A stretch of 64,000 bases of DNA from Cerrena zonata (taxonomy: Eukaryota; Basidiomycota; Agaricomycetes; Polyporales; Cerrenaceae): the NCBI GenBank assembly GCA_038087015.1, contig JASBNA010000017.1, forward strand, positions 682,001 to 746,000, read 5' to 3'. The position numbers and the translations under genes were made by a program. Shown here in pieces: positions 60,197-64,000 of this stretch (position 1 is the stretch's first letter; every line of letters begins with the position of its first letter). Under the pieces are notes generated by a model. That model had not been told where the DNA came from. It searched no databases and saw only the letters and a program-made list of their open reading frames with translations.

Positions 60197-63100
60197 ATGT
60201 CTGGAGGTCAATCGACAACAGCAGTGGCTCCCACTGTTAATCCTCCACCTCGCCTCATCCTCACCAAGGACCATGGTACCTTTTTGATGGACTATTACGA
60301 AGACTATGCTAATGCTCGGACTATTACCGATCGTAACAAGGTCCGCGACCTCGCGACTAGTGCCCTGCTCAAGAAGTTTACAGTGAAGAAAAAGCTCCAT
60401 CGCGATTCTGCAAAGGACGTGAGTACACAGTTCCAAAATTATGTATATACCCTGATGCTTATTTACTTTACAGGTCGTCGAATCTCACCTCTACGAGCAT
60501 GCAAGACGGAAGAGTGCTAAGGTTCAGCCTAAACGTTTTGGCTGTCTTACTGACATGACACCAAAGCGGCTGTTTGGCCAGATGCACTGGGGCGAACTGC
60601 AGGGTGATGTTGAAGCTGCACAGGCGAAGAACCCTTCATCGAAATTTATTGGTTGTTATGCCCGTGTCGTGACTGATGCGTGGAATGCCGCAGAGCCTGA
60701 TGTTCGTCTTCATTGCACCGTTGAAGCGAAGAAGTTGAATAATGGCGAGGGTTCCATCGCAAGTAAGGCTTTGTGAGTGTTGTCCGCACATATTCTCTTT
60801 TATATTCCTAACTTCCAGCGACCCGATTTAGATATGGCGACTCGTGTTTCCGCAGCTTCTGCGATACAGTAACCTCATCTGCTGAGAAGTGGTTTGGTGC
60901 AACCGTGATCATGGTCTCTGTGAGGCCAAATGTGAAAGGAGATCCTCTCTTCGCTGTGTAAGAGTTTCATTCAAATCATCTGTTTCATATTTCCTGATTC
61001 GCCAGATGCAGCGCAGATTCGCCAAAGGAGGCACGATCCTTGACCCGGCTTTCTACGCAATGTTGGTGATCGATACACATGGGGTGTTCAGGACTTTGTC
61101 AAATACTACAATGGTGCAGAAGCATGCCTAGCTCCTACGAAGCCGACTCTCGTGCTCTACCACCCATCAGGTCAACCACTGTTGCCACCCATTTCACGGG
61201 AGCACTTCTCAAAATACGTCTGTGATATACTTACTGCTTTTATGAACGTTCACTACTGTAAGCATGACAACTGATGCCTCTAATCTCTTACTGATCATTT
61301 TTCCCAGTCCTGACAACAAGTACTCTTACTGCCCGCACTCCATGGGCCGCGATGGGTCGTGATGTATGCACCATGGATTAAACCGAAATATCTTCCCACT
61401 CTTCCAAACGGCGACCAACTGATAATACGGCAACCTCGCGATATGTCGCAAGAGCATCTAGATGCTTGGATGGGACATCTGTGGGATCGTCAAGTTCAGA
61501 TTCTTCAATCTGAATCAGCAGAGTGGGTGTTCCGATTTACGATTGGGAAGGATACGAAAGGGATGCCATTTGCCTCGCACTATAATGCTGACTTCATGCA
61601 TGCCTATGCCGAGTCCCAGAACGTGTTTCTTGGCTCATCCTCCATTGTACCGCTTCCCACTCGTCGCAATCGAGGCACCTCTGCTGCTGCTGAAGAAGAG
61701 GTAAACGAAACACCCCCACCAACTGGAGTCCCGACTGAACGTGAGGTGCGATATGACACCTCTGCTGATACATTACCGTCAGAGATTATTGACGACGATG
61801 ATGTGGATGCTGATGGGCAAGATCGCGAGGCTGTTGGTCCCGCAGAGGAGTTTGGTGTCGGTGACGATGGGGCAGGGGATCGCGATGCTCTTCCGAACAG
61901 AGACGTGGTGGATCCAGTCGTTGATGATGTAGATGAAGAAAGCGACGATGAGAATGTGGAAATGGTGTCACCCATCGTGACACGGCCACTGACTCCCATT
62001 GACCTCACAAGATCATCTCCCAGTCCCCCCGCTACTCTTCCTGCACTTCCGCAGGTGGGTATTGTTCGGAGTGGTATGTTAACATCCCAACCTGTCCCAT
62101 CCGACGATTTCATGTCCTTGTTCGAGGATCCACCACTGCCGGTTCCCGAGACGGATGGCAACCCTTCGCATGATGACCCAATTAACGAAGCACCTCAATG
62201 GGCTTTGTCTTCGCTGGAGAAAAGGTATCGCTACCTGAATGCATTGTCCACCAATGAATGGTATCGTGACATTGTTGAATGGTTTCGCGAGTCTCAGGTA
62301 TGTCGGAGTTCCACATTAATGATACCTGTCTGTTACCTGACGATAATGATCGCAGTCGACTCTCAACCCCATCAAGGAGCCAGTGTTTTCATGGGTATCA
62401 TGGGGAAGTCGCGACCTTGCCCTCCCAGAAACCATTCACCATGACGAACTTAATTACAAGACTTTGATGTTGTTTTGGCAAGACTGGCGCTCCAATGCCC
62501 CGGTATTGCTTGCTGATCCATCAAAAGTAGAACAGTTTCTTTTGTTGTCGGGCCTTGTTTATCGCGAACTTCATCGTATGCACTTTGTGGATGATCCTGA
62601 CACACCACCGTATCCTCTTCCTGACTACATCACAAACTCACGACTGAAAGAGAAAGTACTGGATGGACTCAGCGTCATCTTCCGTGACATCGCTGCATGT
62701 ATTTCCCCTCTGCGTCAATGGAATATCAAAAATAAACCCCCCTTCCACGGTCTCTGGCCATTCCCGTGGGGCAGTCACGATCGGGGACATTGTTCCCGGT
62801 CGCGACGTTTCCATGCACCCTCCGATCCTAATCGCAACCACCAACACCAAAGCTACAATGCCAAAACCCAGGAAGAAGAAACCCACTGCTAAAACATCGA
62901 TAGCCACTTCCTCTGCTCCCACTATCACTGCTTCCCCATCCGGGTCCTCAAGTGGCACTCTCATGATCCCGGATGATTGTGGGACACCACCTCCACCAAG
63001 TCCAACACCATCACCCTCATCATCACTCCCACCAACCCCGGCAATTCGAAGAACCGGTCGTCAGCATATACCAAATAATCAATACAACGACTATATGCCA

Positions 63101-63253
63101 ACCATTCGTAGCAAACCATCCAGTCGTGCATCTCCACCACCTCCAATTGCCTCATCAGGAGAGGAACCATCATCTGATGGTGTCGGAAAGGGTCGTGGTC
63201 GGGGTCAAGCTAAAGCTACACGTGGTAAGACAACAAAGAAGTCGAAGAAATAG
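60197..63253 (+). CDS. Large KDZ-element protein of unknown function with basic Gly-Arg tail
   Basis: Exon 1 (60197-60420) gives FLMDYYEDYANARTITDRNK and a basic helix. Introns at about 60421-60474, 60775-60834 and 60959-61008 connect SHLYEHARRKSAKVQPKRFG, TPKRLFGQMHWGELQGDVEA and AEKWFGATVIMVSVRPNVKG. Later text is CLAPTKPTLVLYHPSGQPLL, YLPTLPNGDQLIIRQPRDMS and a long acidic linker. After an intron ending at 62356 comes PVFSWVSWGSRDLALPETIH and LLADPSKVEQFLLLSGLVYR. The tail is Ser/Pro-rich, ending KGRGRGQAKATRGKTTKKSK, likely DNA- or RNA-binding. Frame breaks occur near 61040, 61355 and at the C6 run near 62740. No known enzyme motif is seen. Its place, head-to-head with the dioxygenase, suggests a component of the same element. 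Confidence 0.6.
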
Positions 63254-63593
63254 TAATGTGCCTGTACAATAGACTATGTGTTATAACCTGTACTTTTATG
63301 TTGCATTCGCTTCATGTCGTGATTTGTTGCACTCCCACTTCACTCGCATGTCTGGAAAGCAAGATCACATTGTGTAATGTCCAAAAATACAAGTACAAGT
63401 ATGAGTCGCGAGATTTTCTGTGCAAGAACATGACAATAATGGGAGGGGGGGGGGGATTCGTATTCAAAAATGTTTCACCAATCGACGCAAGTGCGAGCAA
63501 GAAGACTAGATGGCATGAAAATGGTATTGTCAAGAAGACACGCTGCAACCACACGATGCTGCATGAAGTTGCGAATCAAACTTCCCTGATTAC
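63254..63593. other. Spacer in the right part of the KDZ element
   Basis: 340 bp with a G-run (about 63441-63455) and one TCGCGA (about 63407). Short frames on both strands have no recognisable content; some may be 3' exons of the next minus-strand gene. Confidence 0.4.
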
Positions 63594-63992
63594 TTACCCC
63601 TGTTGTTCACCATGGGTACTCGCTCCCGCAGTTGATCCCGAGTTGCCAACAGAGGTACTGCGACTTGCTGACGTACCGCGACTTGCTGACGTACCGCGAC
63701 TTGCTGAGACACCGCGACTTGCTGAGATACCGCGACTTCCTGATGCATGCTGTTGAAGTGGAGCAGAAACACTTTCAGCTGAGTCGACACCAAGCCGCAC
63801 AGAAAACATTGCACTAGATAGATTCGCAGTGCGGTCATCTGTCACGGTTGGTATATTACGGGTGACGATGGGTGAGTGTTGTGGATCGTTGAAGTACTGG
63901 TGCGTAGATGGTGCAGCCCTCTGCAGCTGATTCGCGAAGTCGTCAAAAGTATGGGATGGAAAGGCGGCGTGTGATGTACTTGGCGTCGACAT
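63594..63992 (-). CDS. Ser/Ala-rich protein with hexapeptide repeats, 5' exon
   Basis: The ATG at 63992 opens MSTPSTSHAAFPSHTFDDFA and NQLQRAAPSTHQYFNDPQHS, then a run of hexapeptides of the form ASRG(T/V/I)S encoded by an 18-bp tandem repeat at about 63655-63740. A GT-AAGT donor follows the codons EQQG near 63600, so the frame probably continues in further exons to the left, which I could not assemble. The protein is Ser/Thr/Ala-rich and probably disordered. The DNA repeat carries CGCGA, close to the TCGCGA word enriched throughout this region. It lies near the right edge and may still belong to the KDZ element. Function unknown. Confidence 0.5.
   Translation of the reverse strand: MSTPSTSHAAFPSHTFDDFANQLQRAAPSTHQYFNDPQHSPIVTRNIPTVTDDRTANLSSAMFSVRLGVDSAESVSAPLQQHASGSRGISASRGVSASRGTSASRGTSASRSTSVGNSGSTAGASTHGEQQG
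63655..63740. repeat. 18-bp coding tandem repeat
   Basis: About five units close to CGCGACTTGCTGACGTAC in tandem. They encode ASRG(T/V/I)S on the minus strand. Confidence 0.8.
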
Positions 63993-64000
63993 CGTAGGCA

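Noticed and set aside
61604..62161. Minus-strand 185-codon Ser-rich frame
   Set aside because: It lies antisense to the acidic linker of the plus-strand element gene; its Ser/Thr richness is the complement of Asp/Glu codons.

Overview
The window looks like nuclear DNA of a filamentous basidiomycete (Agaricomycetes). Genes are split by many 47-70 nt GT-AG introns, lie on both strands, and have the closest family matches I can recognise in mushrooms: degenerate F-box/LRR genes, a fungal protein kinase, a secreted heme peroxidase, a fungal Zap1-like zinc-finger factor, and a KDZ transposase linked to a TET/JBP dioxygenase. I see no rRNA, tRNA, CRISPR or prokaryotic operon structure.

Layout. 0-3.3 kb: a truncated unknown gene and two decayed F-box genes. 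4.1-7.4 kb: a divergent pair, a Zap1-like C2H2 regulator (-) and a coiled-coil protein (+). 7.9-9.4 kb: a kinase-like gene with DFE in place of DFG. 9.9-10.8 kb: a non-autonomous DNA transposon with perfect 35-bp inverted ends and an 8-bp target duplication. 11.5-13.4 kb: secreted heme peroxidase. 13.8-18.5 kb: ubiquitin C-terminal hydrolase and Fe-S L-serine dehydratase. 18.9-21.5 kb: SET-domain gene and an aminoglycoside-phosphotransferase-fold gene. 22.7-23.8 and 33.2-34.3 kb: an inverted pair of paralogous secreted proteins. Between them lie cytochrome c heme lyase, Tim44, a large disordered protein with DF motifs, and an F-box pseudogene. 41.1-46.1 kb: an MscS-type channel with an EF-hand and ZPR1.

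A block holding a C2H2 zinc-finger gene and an F-box gene, divergently transcribed, occurs twice in opposite orientation (about 35.7-40.2 and 46.1-51.2 kb), flanking the MscS and ZPR1 genes. The last codons and downstream DNA of ZPR1 were copied with it, so ZPR1-tail fragments occur three times. Next comes a 121-bp minisatellite with palindromic halves (51.7-52.5 kb).

From about 52.8 kb to the right edge lies a large KDZ-type element: two related small genes, a CxC/KDZ transposase and a TET/JBP-family dioxygenase on the minus strand, then a long plus-strand gene with a basic Gly-Arg tail and a further minus-strand gene. Its most striking property is that the CpG-containing palindrome TCGCGA is strongly over-represented across it: by eye about 34 copies in 11.2 kb, against about 9 in the other 52.8 kb. 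The copies lie in coding DNA, introns and spacers. This may be a DNA-level address signal for one of the element's own proteins.

Several otherwise well-conserved genes carry single-base frameshifts at short homopolymers (heme lyase, SET gene, F-box copies, the long element gene), so either residual assembly error or recent decay must be kept in mind.
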